From Verrucomicrobiota bacterium (GTDB lineage: Bacteria; Verrucomicrobiota; Verrucomicrobiia; Limisphaerales; UBA9464): a DNA stretch of 8,113 nt. The notes below the pieces were generated by a model. The model made no database searches, was not told the DNA's origin, and worked only from the letters and a program-made list of their open reading frames with translations. The stretch lies in NCBI GenBank assembly GCA_947464705.1, contig CANHYD010000094.1, positions 1 through 8,113 of the forward strand. Direction: 5' to 3'. Positions 1 through 5,668 of this stretch are shown here, in pieces. Made by a program: the position numbers and the translations under genes. Every line of letters starts with the position of its first letter. Position 1 is the stretch's first letter.

Positions 1-1363
1 AAACCGTCCAGGTTTTGAGGGTCTGCCCGACGCTGAGCCCAAGGCTGTCCTTGACGATCCAGAACCCAGCGTCGTTGAGGTGGCTCAGGAAGAGCGACCC
101 GCAGCCCACGGCGCAAATGATGAGCGCGACCTGATGGGGATTCATCTCTGGGTGCGCTGCCAGCACAGGCACCAGCAGGCCGGAGGCGGTGGTGATGGCC
201 ACGGTGGCCGAACCGGTCGCCACGCGGATGAAGGCCGAGACCAGCCACCCGTAGAGCAGGGGGCTCAGATGAGCCGCGTCACCGGCCCGACCGATGGCCT
301 CGGCCACCCCGGAATCGCGCAGCACCCGGGCGAACCCGCCGCCGCCGCCGATGACCAAGATGGTCAGGCCCACCGCTCCGATGCACTGCTCGGTGAACTT
401 CAGCACCTCGGCCCGAGTGTAGCCGCAGCGGGTGCCGAGCGTCACCGAAGCCAGCAGCACGGCCAAGAGCAGCGCTAGGGTGGGGTGACCGATGAATTGG
501 GCAGCCTCGCGAACGGAATGCCCCTTGGGCAGGAGCAACTCAGCCACCGTGGCCAGCAGCATCAGGAGCACCGGGCTGAGGATGCTGAAGAGCGTCAGGC
601 CGAAGCCGGGCAATCGGAACCGTGGATCAGTCGAGGTGGCTTTTTGCGGAATGGCCGGAGGGTTGGCCTGGACGCGCCCGACCACAAATTTCGCGTAAAT
701 CGGTCCGGCCACGGCGGCCGTCGGAATCCCGATCACAAAGCCCCAGAAGAGCACCAAGCCCATGTTGGCTTTGAGTGCCTCGACGGCCACCACGGGGCCC
801 GGATGCGGCGGCATGACTCCATGCATCACCGAAAGGCATGCCAGGAGCGGCAGCGCCAGCCTCAGGAAGGGTTGACGGGTCTCATGGGTGAGGGTGAGCA
901 GGATGGGCAGCAGCAAGACGAGGCCGACCGCGAACCAGGTGGTCAGGCCGATCGCCAACGCCAGCGCCATAATGCACCATTGGATGCGATGAGGGCCGAA
1001 GATCCGCGCCATTCGGGAGGCCAGTACTTCCGCGCCGCCGGACTCGGCCAAGAGCTTGCCCAGCATGGTTCCCAGGGCGATGACTCCGGCGGTTCCCGCC
1101 AGAGTGGCTCCCAGCCCGTCGCCGAAGGACTTCATGACTCCAAGCACGGTGTAGGCGGCCGTCTTGCCTTCGGGAGAGGTCAGGATTTTTCCGGTGGCAT
1201 CGCGCACCGGCACTCCCAGGAGCAGCACCGCTCCCAGGCCCACGACCAGAGAGGCCATTAGCAGCGACAGGAACGCGTTCACCTTGGCCTTGGTGATGAG
1301 CACGATCAGGGCGGTGATCGCGATCAACGCGAGGAGGATGAGTTTCCAGTCCTGTGGATTCAT
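1..1363 (-). CDS. GntP-family gluconate/sugar-acid:H+ symporter (3' end cut by window edge)
   Basis: This is an integral inner-membrane permease of the GntP family, which takes up gluconate or related sugar acids with protons. Reading the minus strand from ATG at 1363 gives 454 codons without a stop. Family landmarks are visible: a glycine-rich segment with SGGAEVLA near residues 108-115, the family hallmark MPPHPGP at residues 184-190, an IGGGGGFARVL segment, and SHLNDAGFW followed by a LKTWT end. GntP proteins are usually about 440-460 residues and LKTWT lies near the last membrane helix, so only some 20-30 residues should be missing. Most of the chain is hydrophobic, consistent with 12 or more helices. 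One oddity is Ala145 in WFAVG, where family members I recall have an acidic residue (FFEVG). No clear ribosome binding site precedes the start. Substrate cannot be told from sequence; gluconate, idonate, glycerate or serine-type substrates are all possible. Confidence 0.93.
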   Translation of the reverse strand, partial: MNPQDWKLILLALIAITALIVLITKAKVNAFLSLLMASLVVGLGAVLLLGVPVRDATGKILTSPEGKTAAYTVLGVMKSFGDGLGATLAGTAGVIALGTMLGKLLAESGGAEVLASRMARIFGPHRIQWCIMALALAIGLTTWFAVGLVLLLPILLTLTHETRQPFLRLALPLLACLSVMHGVMPPHPGPVVAVEALKANMGLVLFWGFVIGIPTAAVAGPIYAKFVVGRVQANPPAIPQKATSTDPRFRLPGFGLTLFSILSPVLLMLLATVAELLLPKGHSVREAAQFIGHPTLALLLAVLLASVTLGTRCGYTRAEVLKFTEQCIGAVGLTILVIGGGGGFARVLRDSGVAEAIGRAGDAAHLSPLLYGWLVSAFIRVATGSATVAITTASGLLVPVLAAHPEMNPHQVALIICAVGCGSLFLSHLNDAGFWIVKDSLGLSVGQTLKTWTV

Positions 1364-1512
1364 GGGCTTGGCCAGTGAGGCTGGCAGGGAATCGGGACTG
1401 CGGGCAAGGGGACGATGGGTGCGGAATGCATGGCCGGCCCTGGGCGGACCGCAGGCATCAATCGGTTCTGCCTCTTGTCATCGCGACGTCTGCCGGTACC
1501 CTGTTGGCCGAC
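1364..1512. promoter_or_regulatory. Divergent intergenic region, presumed promoters for permease and DUF6580 gene
   Basis: The permease reads left and the DUF6580 gene reads right, so promoters for both should lie here. I find no convincing -35/-10 pair on either strand. The size depends on the start chosen for the right-hand gene: 149 bases with GTG 1513, 62 bases with ATG 1426, and an overlap with the permease with ATG 1354. The placement is inference from gene orientation only. Confidence 0.3.
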
Positions 1513-2160
1513 GTGCCGGATCGTTTCCAACAACTCTACCCTTGGTTCTTTGCCTTGGTGGTGGCGCTGAGTCGTTGGCCGGGTTTGTTCCCGCCCAACT
1601 TCAGCGTCGTCTATTCCTTGTGCCTGTGCGGGGGGATGTTCTTTCCCGGGCGGATGGCGATTGCCTTGCCGTTGGGCACGCTCCTGGCCAGCGATGTTGC
1701 CCTCAACCTCTGGTACCAATTCGGCAAGGGGTACGCTGTGTGGGATCCCGCGTCGCTGGTCTACATGGCTGGCAATTACGCCGGTTATGCTGCGTTGTTC
1801 CTGCTGGGCCGGGGCCTCAAGCCTTGGGTGCCGGGCGGGCGCTGGCTGCGATTGCCGCCGGCCATCCTCGGCAGCCTGCTGGGCGTGTTCTTGTTCTATG
1901 GGGTCACTAACACGCTGGCCTGGCTGCGGGACCCGGCCTACGCCAAGACCCTGGCTGGTTGGTGGACCGCCCTGACCACCGGTTCGGCCGGATGGCCTGA
2001 AACCTGGACCTTTCTGCGCAACAGCTTGATGAGCAGCGCTTTGTTCAGCGCGCTTTTCGCGGTCACCTGGAATGAGGCTCCTTCCGAGTCTCCGCTGGAA
2101 AAGGGTGAATGCACCCCGCCGGCCGAGGCGGACGGCGAGGCTGAAGAGCAGGCTGCCTGA
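1513..2160 (+). CDS. DUF6580-family small integral membrane protein
   Basis: This is a small membrane protein resembling the DUF6580 family, sometimes named a putative transport protein; no function is established. Seen with a start at GTG 1513 (215 residues): a first hydrophobic segment (about residues 9-20) ending in an ALSRWPG turn, the family-like PPNFS motif at 27-31, a GGMFFPGR stretch, then helices around a conserved-looking NYAGY segment and a FYGVTNTLAWL segment, and a final RNSLMSSALFSALF helix. The last ~30 residues form a hydrophilic acidic tail beyond the usual family end. The reading frame is open upstream to ATG 1354 (268 residues) and has another ATG at 1426 (244 residues). 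I prefer 1513 because it puts only a short leader before the first helix, as in relatives, but no Shine-Dalgarno sequence decides between them. The gene lies 35 bases before the phosphoesterase and may be cotranscribed with it. Confidence 0.78.
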   Translation: MPDRFQQLYPWFFALVVALSRWPGLFPPNFSVVYSLCLCGGMFFPGRMAIALPLGTLLASDVALNLWYQFGKGYAVWDPASLVYMAGNYAGYAALFLLGRGLKPWVPGGRWLRLPPAILGSLLGVFLFYGVTNTLAWLRDPAYAKTLAGWWTALTTGSAGWPETWTFLRNSLMSSALFSALFAVTWNEAPSESPLEKGECTPPAEADGEAEEQAA

Positions 2161-2195
2161 GCGCTTTTCGTGATCCGTCTCAAATCACCGTAACC

Positions 2196-2678
2196 ATGAC
2201 TGTGGGACTCATCTCCGACACCCACGGTTTCTGGGACGATCGAATTCCGACGCTGTTCGCCGGGGTGGATCACATTCTTCACGCGGGCGACATCGGTGCG
2301 ACCTCGATTCTGGTGGGTCTCGAGCGGATCGCCCCGGTCACGGCCGTGATGGGCAACTGCGACGGCCCACCCCTCGACGCCCGTGAGACCGAGGTGCTCG
2401 ATTTGGCGGGGCACCGTTTCCTGGTCCATCACATCGTCGATCCCCGGGCACCGCACGATCGCCTGGCCCGGAGCCTCGAGCATCACCGCCCGGCGTTCGT
2501 GGTGTTCGGCCATACCCACAAGCCGCACGACTCGCGGGTGGGAGCGGTCCGCTTCTTGAATCCGGGCTACGCCGGTCGGGTCCGCTTCAACCAACCCCGC
2601 AGTCTGGCTATCCTGGATCTGGCCGACCCGGCCCTGCCGATGCACCGGATCGACCTCGGGCGCCCGGGGATCGATTGA
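2196..2678 (+). CDS. YfcE/MJ0936-type metallophosphoesterase
   Basis: This is a cytoplasmic metal-dependent phosphodiesterase of the YfcE/MJ0936 branch of the calcineurin-like superfamily, whose members hydrolyse phosphodiester substrates using two metal ions. The 160-residue length is normal for the branch. Metal-site motifs appear in order: SDTHG at 7-11 (Asp8, His10), HAGDIG at 29-34 (Asp32), MGNCD at 52-56 (Asn54 as ligand), His78 in LVHHI, and FGHTH at 104-108. The Asn-Cys-Asp form of the third motif is typical of this branch. The glycine that commonly follows the His78 ligand is replaced by histidine. The ATG start sits six residues before the first metal motif, as expected, though there is no Shine-Dalgarno sequence. 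The physiological substrate is unknown. The neighbours (a membrane protein upstream, a cytochrome downstream) give no clear hint. Confidence 0.92.
   Translation: MTVGLISDTHGFWDDRIPTLFAGVDHILHAGDIGATSILVGLERIAPVTAVMGNCDGPPLDARETEVLDLAGHRFLVHHIVDPRAPHDRLARSLEHHRPAFVVFGHTHKPHDSRVGAVRFLNPGYAGRVRFNQPRSLAILDLADPALPMHRIDLGRPGID
2649..2675 (+). terminator. Possible stem-loop at the end of the phosphoesterase gene
   Basis: An imperfect hairpin overlaps the last codons. Outer arms ATCGA (2649-2653) and TCGAT (2671-2675) pair perfectly, and the 10-base palindrome CGGGCGCCCG (2657-2666) sits inside. No T-tract follows, so it could slow or end transcription only weakly. It may simply reflect GC-rich coding sequence. 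Confidence 0.25.
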
Positions 2679-2737
2679 ATCGCTTTGACGCCCCCGCCGT
2701 CCGCTAGCACGTTGATCGCAGTTCAACTCTTAGATTT

Positions 2738-3133
2738 ATGAGCCTGAAAATCGTGACCGCCGCCTTCTTCTCCGCCGCCTTGGGTTTGTCGGCCGCCGAC
2801 TTCGATGCCAGCAAATTGCCGCCCGTGTCCGCCAAGCAGGGCGTGACCTACGAGAAGGACATCAAGCCTCTCTTCGAACGCTCCTGCTTCAAGTGCCACG
2901 GGCCCGAGAAGCAAAAGGCCAAGCTGCGGTTGGATTCCTTGGAGGCTACCCTCAAGGGCGGATCCGACGGGGCGGGTTTCGAAAAAGGTGCCAGCGCCAA
3001 GAGCACCTTCGTCGCCAGTGTCGCGCGATTGATGTCCGACGACGAAAACATGCCCCCGGAAGGCAAAGGACAAGCCTTCAGCAAAGAAGAAGTGGGCTTG
3101 CTCCGGGCCTGGATCGACCAGGGCACGAAGTGA
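2738..3133 (+). CDS. Small exported mono-haem cytochrome c (planctomycete-type, PSCyt1-like)
   Basis: This is a predicted periplasmic electron carrier or haem domain protein. The 131-residue chain starts with a signal peptide (Lys4, hydrophobic 5-17, cleavage near Ser-Ala-Ala 18-20). It has one haem-attachment motif CFKCH at 50-54, directly followed by GPE, and a likely distal ligand Met105 in ENMPP. The order (YEKDIKPLFERSCFKCHG, then KLRLDS, then a MPPEG turn, then a final LLRAWIDQG helix) is that of the planctomycete cytochrome C domain common in Planctomycetota and Verrucomicrobiota. There that domain usually sits at the front of large proteins with DUF1549/DUF1553; here it is the whole protein and is followed by a stop and a hairpin. 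Electron partners are unknown. No Shine-Dalgarno sequence is seen, but the signal peptide supports the ATG. Confidence 0.9.
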   Translation: MSLKIVTAAFFSAALGLSAADFDASKLPPVSAKQGVTYEKDIKPLFERSCFKCHGPEKQKAKLRLDSLEATLKGGSDGAGFEKGASAKSTFVASVARLMSDDENMPPEGKGQAFSKEEVGLLRAWIDQGTK

Positions 3134-3164
3134 GTCGAGTGAGTCGGTGATCCATTGGACTTCG

Positions 3165-3210
3165 AGCCGCCGCTGCCGGGTTTGATTCCCGGTAACGGCT
3201 GGCTTCTGTT
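3165..3210 (+). terminator. Probable terminator after the cytochrome gene
   Basis: A two-part hairpin lies 32 bases after the stop. The outer stem is AGCCG (3165-3169) with CGGCT (3196-3200); the inner stem is CCGGG (3176-3180) with CCCGG (3188-3192), closing a seven-base loop. A mildly T-rich run (TTCTGTTT, 3204-3211) follows. This resembles an intrinsic terminator with an internal bulge and a weak T-tract. It would separate the cytochrome from the YgfZ-like gene. Confidence 0.45.
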
Positions 3211-3260
3211 TACACCCCTCCTTCTCCCATCCCGTTGTTCATTCCAGTCTGATCCCTCCC

Positions 3261-4346
3261 ATGCTCGCACTTCGGGAATTCCACGCCGAACAAGGTGCCG
3301 TCTTCACTGAACTCCAGTCGATGGAAGCGGTGGCGCACTACGGCGATATTGCCGCGGAATACGCGGCGCTCCAGAACTCGGTGGGTCTGGCCGACCTGAG
3401 TTTCCGGGGGCGCCTGTGCCTCTTGGGAGCCGATCGGGTGCGACTCCTGCACGGCCAGGTCACCAATGACATCAAGGCTCTCCAAGCGGGGCAGGGATGC
3501 TATGCGGCCTTCACTTCGCCCAAGGGCCGGATGCAGGCCGATGTCCATGTCTATGCTCTGGCCGACGAGCTGTTGCTCGATTTTGAGCCCGGCCTGACCC
3601 AGAGCCTCATCGAGCGGTTAGATCATTACATTGTCTCCGATGATGTGCAGGCCGTGGACGTGGCCGAGCACTATGGATTGTTTTCTTTTCAAGGTCCCAA
3701 GGCCTTGGAGGTTCCCGGACTTTTGGATCCGGGTTGGACCTTGGCTCCCCAGAGCCATGGCATCGTCCACCGGCCGGATCCGGAACTGGGGGATCTGTAC
3801 TGGGTGAACCACGCCCGTACCGGCAGTCAGGGCGTCGACGTGTTTGTTCCGACAGCGGCCATGGGCATGGTTTGGGACAAGCTCTGTTTGGCGGTGCGAT
3901 CCCTGGGCGGGCGGCCCGTGGGTGGGTCTGCACTGGAGTTGGCGCGCATCGAGGCGGGCGTCCCGCGCTTCGGCGTGGACATGGACGAGAGCCACCTGCC
4001 GCCGGAGGCCGGACTCGATCGCAATGGCATCAGCTACACCAAGGGCTGCTACATTGGTCAGGAAACCATCGCCCGCATTCGCACCTATGGCCAGGTCACC
4101 AAGGCTCTTCGAGGGCTGCGTTTTGATCCGGGAGCCCCGATGCCCGTCCGGGGCGACAAGGTGTTCTACAATGGCCGTGAGGTGGGTTCCCTCACCAGTG
4201 TGATCCAATCGCCGCGGCTGGGTTGCCCCATCGCCCTGGGGTACGTCCGGAAAGAATGCAACGCCCCGGGCACCGCTCTGGTCGTGCGTTCCGTCTCGGG
4301 TGCCGAGATCCCGGCGACGATTGTGCCGCTGCCGTTTGCAGCCTGA
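3261..4346 (+). CDS. ygfZ: YgfZ/GcvT-like folate-binding protein
   Basis: This is a cytoplasmic tetrahydrofolate-binding protein of the YgfZ/CAF17 family, related to the glycine-cleavage T protein. Family members help assemble or repair certain iron-sulfur enzymes, such as MiaB-type tRNA modification enzymes. Seen in the 361 residues: a GcvT-like N-terminal domain with LLHGQVTNDI (His64 to about residue 71) and a TSPKGRMQAD segment; the folate-domain segment ARIEAGVPRFGVDMDE; and the diagnostic KGCYIGQE at 261-268 with the conserved Cys263. A C-terminal barrel-like domain follows (RGLRF, then GREVGSLTSV, then ALGYVRKE). The KGCYxGQE motif separates it from true aminomethyltransferases, and no other glycine-cleavage genes are nearby. 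It is somewhat longer than the E. coli protein (about 326). The start is the first ATG after the upstream hairpin; no Shine-Dalgarno sequence is evident. Confidence 0.9.
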   Translation: MLALREFHAEQGAVFTELQSMEAVAHYGDIAAEYAALQNSVGLADLSFRGRLCLLGADRVRLLHGQVTNDIKALQAGQGCYAAFTSPKGRMQADVHVYALADELLLDFEPGLTQSLIERLDHYIVSDDVQAVDVAEHYGLFSFQGPKALEVPGLLDPGWTLAPQSHGIVHRPDPELGDLYWVNHARTGSQGVDVFVPTAAMGMVWDKLCLAVRSLGGRPVGGSALELARIEAGVPRFGVDMDESHLPPEAGLDRNGISYTKGCYIGQETIARIRTYGQVTKALRGLRFDPGAPMPVRGDKVFYNGREVGSLTSVIQSPRLGCPIALGYVRKECNAPGTALVVRSVSGAEIPATIVPLPFAA

Positions 4347-4442
4347 ATCGTTCCCGCGTCGATCCAAGGCCTGGGAAAAACTTGGGGCCGTCCCTGCCGC
4401 TTCGCTTGACCCGGCGGCTGGTTCTGGCGGAAATCTTTCCCG

Positions 4443-5174
4443 ATGCCTACTCGTTCCCTCCTCCGCGCCGGTGCCGTGGCCCTGGCGGTCGCTTCCTTGG
4501 CCTTCACCGGCTGCAAGGCCACCCTCAAAGATCCCAAGACCGAAGGCTACGTGCCGATCTTCGATGGCAAGACGCTCGCCGGCTGGGCGGGGCGTTCCGA
4601 TTTGTGGAGCGTGCAAGAAGGAGTCATCACCGGCACCACCCACCGGGATCACCCGATCGCCGGCAACACCTTCCTGGTCTGGACCAATGGCACGGTGTCC
4701 AATTTTGAGCTGCGCTTGCAGTACCGCATCTTCAATGGCAACTCCGGCATCCAGTACCGCAGCAAGTTGGTGGATGCCGACAAGTTCGTGGTGGGTGGCT
4801 ACCAGGCCGATTTCGAGGCCGGCAAGACCTACAGCGGAATCCTCTATGAGGAGCGCGGACGTGGCATTCTGGCCGAGCGCGGTCAGCGCACCGTCATCAC
4901 CGACGAGGGCGGCAAGACCAAGGTCTCCGTGGTGGGTAAGCTCGCCGACTCCAAGGACTTGCAGGCCAGCATCCATGACGAGCAGTGGAACGACTACCTC
5001 ATCGTCGCCGATGGCAACCACCTCATGCACTTCATCAACGGCCGCATGACCGTTGACGTCGTGGACCAGCAGTCCGCCAAGGCTGCCAAGGAGGGCATTC
5101 TGGCCCTGCAGATCCACGCCGGCCCGCCCATGGTGGTGCAGTTCCGCGACGTGAAGATCAAGAAGCTGCCCTGA
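4443..5174 (+). CDS. DUF1080 lipoprotein (3-keto-disaccharide hydrolase-like)
   Basis: This is a predicted outer-envelope lipoprotein with a single DUF1080 domain, a concanavalin-like beta-sandwich. Some members of this family hydrolyse 3-keto-glycosides, and many remain uncharacterised. The 243-residue chain starts with a lipoprotein signal: Arg4 and Arg8, hydrophobic 9-21, and a lipobox-like LAFTGC ending at Cys24 (Phe at -3 is less usual). The domain begins with the hallmark PIFDGKTLAGW (38-48), continues with WSVQEGVITG (55-64), FELRLQYR (88-95), NGNSGIQYRS (98-107) and GGYQADF (118-124), then a WNDYLIV segment, HFINGR and a final LQIHAGPPMVVQFRDVKIK strand. These fit the family end to end. 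The gene starts 96 bases after the YgfZ-like gene and is followed by a strong hairpin, so it is probably its own unit or the last gene of one. Substrate is not predictable. Confidence 0.92.
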   Translation: MPTRSLLRAGAVALAVASLAFTGCKATLKDPKTEGYVPIFDGKTLAGWAGRSDLWSVQEGVITGTTHRDHPIAGNTFLVWTNGTVSNFELRLQYRIFNGNSGIQYRSKLVDADKFVVGGYQADFEAGKTYSGILYEERGRGILAERGQRTVITDEGGKTKVSVVGKLADSKDLQASIHDEQWNDYLIVADGNHLMHFINGRMTVDVVDQQSAKAAKEGILALQIHAGPPMVVQFRDVKIKKLP

Positions 5175-5219
5175 GAGTCGGACCAGAGACTCGTGGAGTG
5201 GGCGGGATTCTGCGACAAG

Positions 5220-5245
5220 CCGGGGCGAGGGAAACTTCGCCCCGG
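5220..5245 (+). terminator. Terminator-like hairpin after the DUF1080 gene
   Basis: A perfect 9-bp GC-rich stem, CCGGGGCGA (5220-5228) with TCGCCCCGG (5237-5245), closes an eight-base loop 45 bases after the stop. Only two T's follow directly, so it is not a textbook intrinsic terminator, but position and stability fit a 3' end. As an inverted repeat it could also act on the opposite strand downstream of the tRNA. Confidence 0.55.
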
Positions 5246-5265
5246 TTGCGTGTTGGGGTCTTGAA

Positions 5266-5284
5266 GATCCCGTGCCGGGGGATC
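5266..5284. terminator. Second hairpin between convergent units
   Basis: A 6-bp perfect stem, GATCCC (5266-5271) with GGGATC (5279-5284), has a seven-base loop. It lies between the plus-strand hairpin at 5220-5245 and the minus-strand tRNA and could help end tRNA transcription. No T-tract is seen on either side. Confidence 0.3.
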
Positions 5285-5348
5285 GTTGGTGGGGATGCAG
5301 TACCGACGTGAAGCGCCAACCGGCTGAGGGTGCCGTTTTGGAGAGGTT

Positions 5349-5424
<76 letters not shown>

Positions 5425-5427
5425 GAC

Positions 5428-5452
5428 CGCAGATTGCCCTCGCAGATTGCCC
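5428..5452. repeat. Tandem direct repeat abutting the 5' end of the tRNA gene
   Basis: The 12-base unit CGCAGATTGCCC occurs at 5428-5439 and again at 5441-5452 with a single T between them (period 13). It lies 4 to 28 bases upstream of the first tRNA base on the minus strand, where the tRNA promoter or leader should be. No clean -10/-35 is visible around it. Its role is unknown; it may be slippage or a duplicated element. Confidence 0.7.
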
Positions 5453-5491
5453 CGGAACGCAGGCGCACCGCCGAAGCGTTGGCCAGCCGCT

Positions 5492-5580
5492 GTCTGACCT
5501 TGGTCAGGTTCCAGACCCCGAGTCGTTTCCGAGGGCTCAGGGCAAACGACACCGGATAGGTACCCGAAATCCCTGAGCCC
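5492..5580. other. Candidate structured RNA / interlocked inverted repeats
   Basis: The gap between the tRNA and the permease holds three perfect or near-perfect inverted repeats. First is a hairpin with GTCTG (5492-5496) and CAGAC (5512-5516), continued inside by ACCT/AGGT around a five-base loop. Second is GTCGTTT (5522-5528) with AAACGAC (5544-5550). Third is GGGCTCAGGG (5533-5542) with CCCTGAGCCC (5571-5580). The first arm of the third stem lies in the loop of the second, so the two can form an H-type pseudoknot or compete as alternative hairpins. The strand is undecided because the pairings work on both. I do not recognise the family: the SRP RNA GGAAGGAAGCAG core and the TPP riboswitch core are absent. 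Confidence 0.4.
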
Positions 5581-5668
5581 CCGCAAGCATCCCATCCGGT
5601 GAACCCCCATCGGCCGGGATCTTGTCAGGGTCCAAGGGGGGTGAAGCGGTTTTGGGTGGGTTCAGAAA
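5581..5668. other. Non-coding remainder of the gap downstream of the amino acid permease
   Basis: No gene is seen here. It contains weak pairing potential only: ATCCC (5589-5593) with GGGAT (5616-5620), and ACCCCC (5603-5608) with GGGGGT (5637-5642). Either could contribute to the 3' end of the permease transcript on the minus strand, but neither is followed by a T-tract in that direction. Confidence 0.3.

Noticed and set aside
80..1261. Plus-strand open frames (80-478, 485-1261) opposite the GntP permease
   Set aside because: Their translations are rich in Gln, His, Gly and Arg without domain character, while the minus strand encodes an unmistakable permease throughout.
3261..4346. True glycine-cleavage T protein (aminomethyltransferase)
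   Set aside because: The KGCYIGQE motif is diagnostic of YgfZ-type proteins, and no glycine-cleavage P or H genes are adjacent.
4406..4436. TTGACC followed by AAATCT as a promoter for the DUF1080 gene
   Set aside because: The spacing is 19 bases and the -10 match is poor; such matches arise by chance.
5470..5530. Possible small SRP RNA or TPP riboswitch, prompted by GGTCAGG on one strand and GAACCTGA on the other
   Set aside because: The SRP domain IV loop (GGAAGGAAGCAG-like) is missing, and the TPP core lacks the conserved TAAT/CCAGCG and CTGAGA parts.
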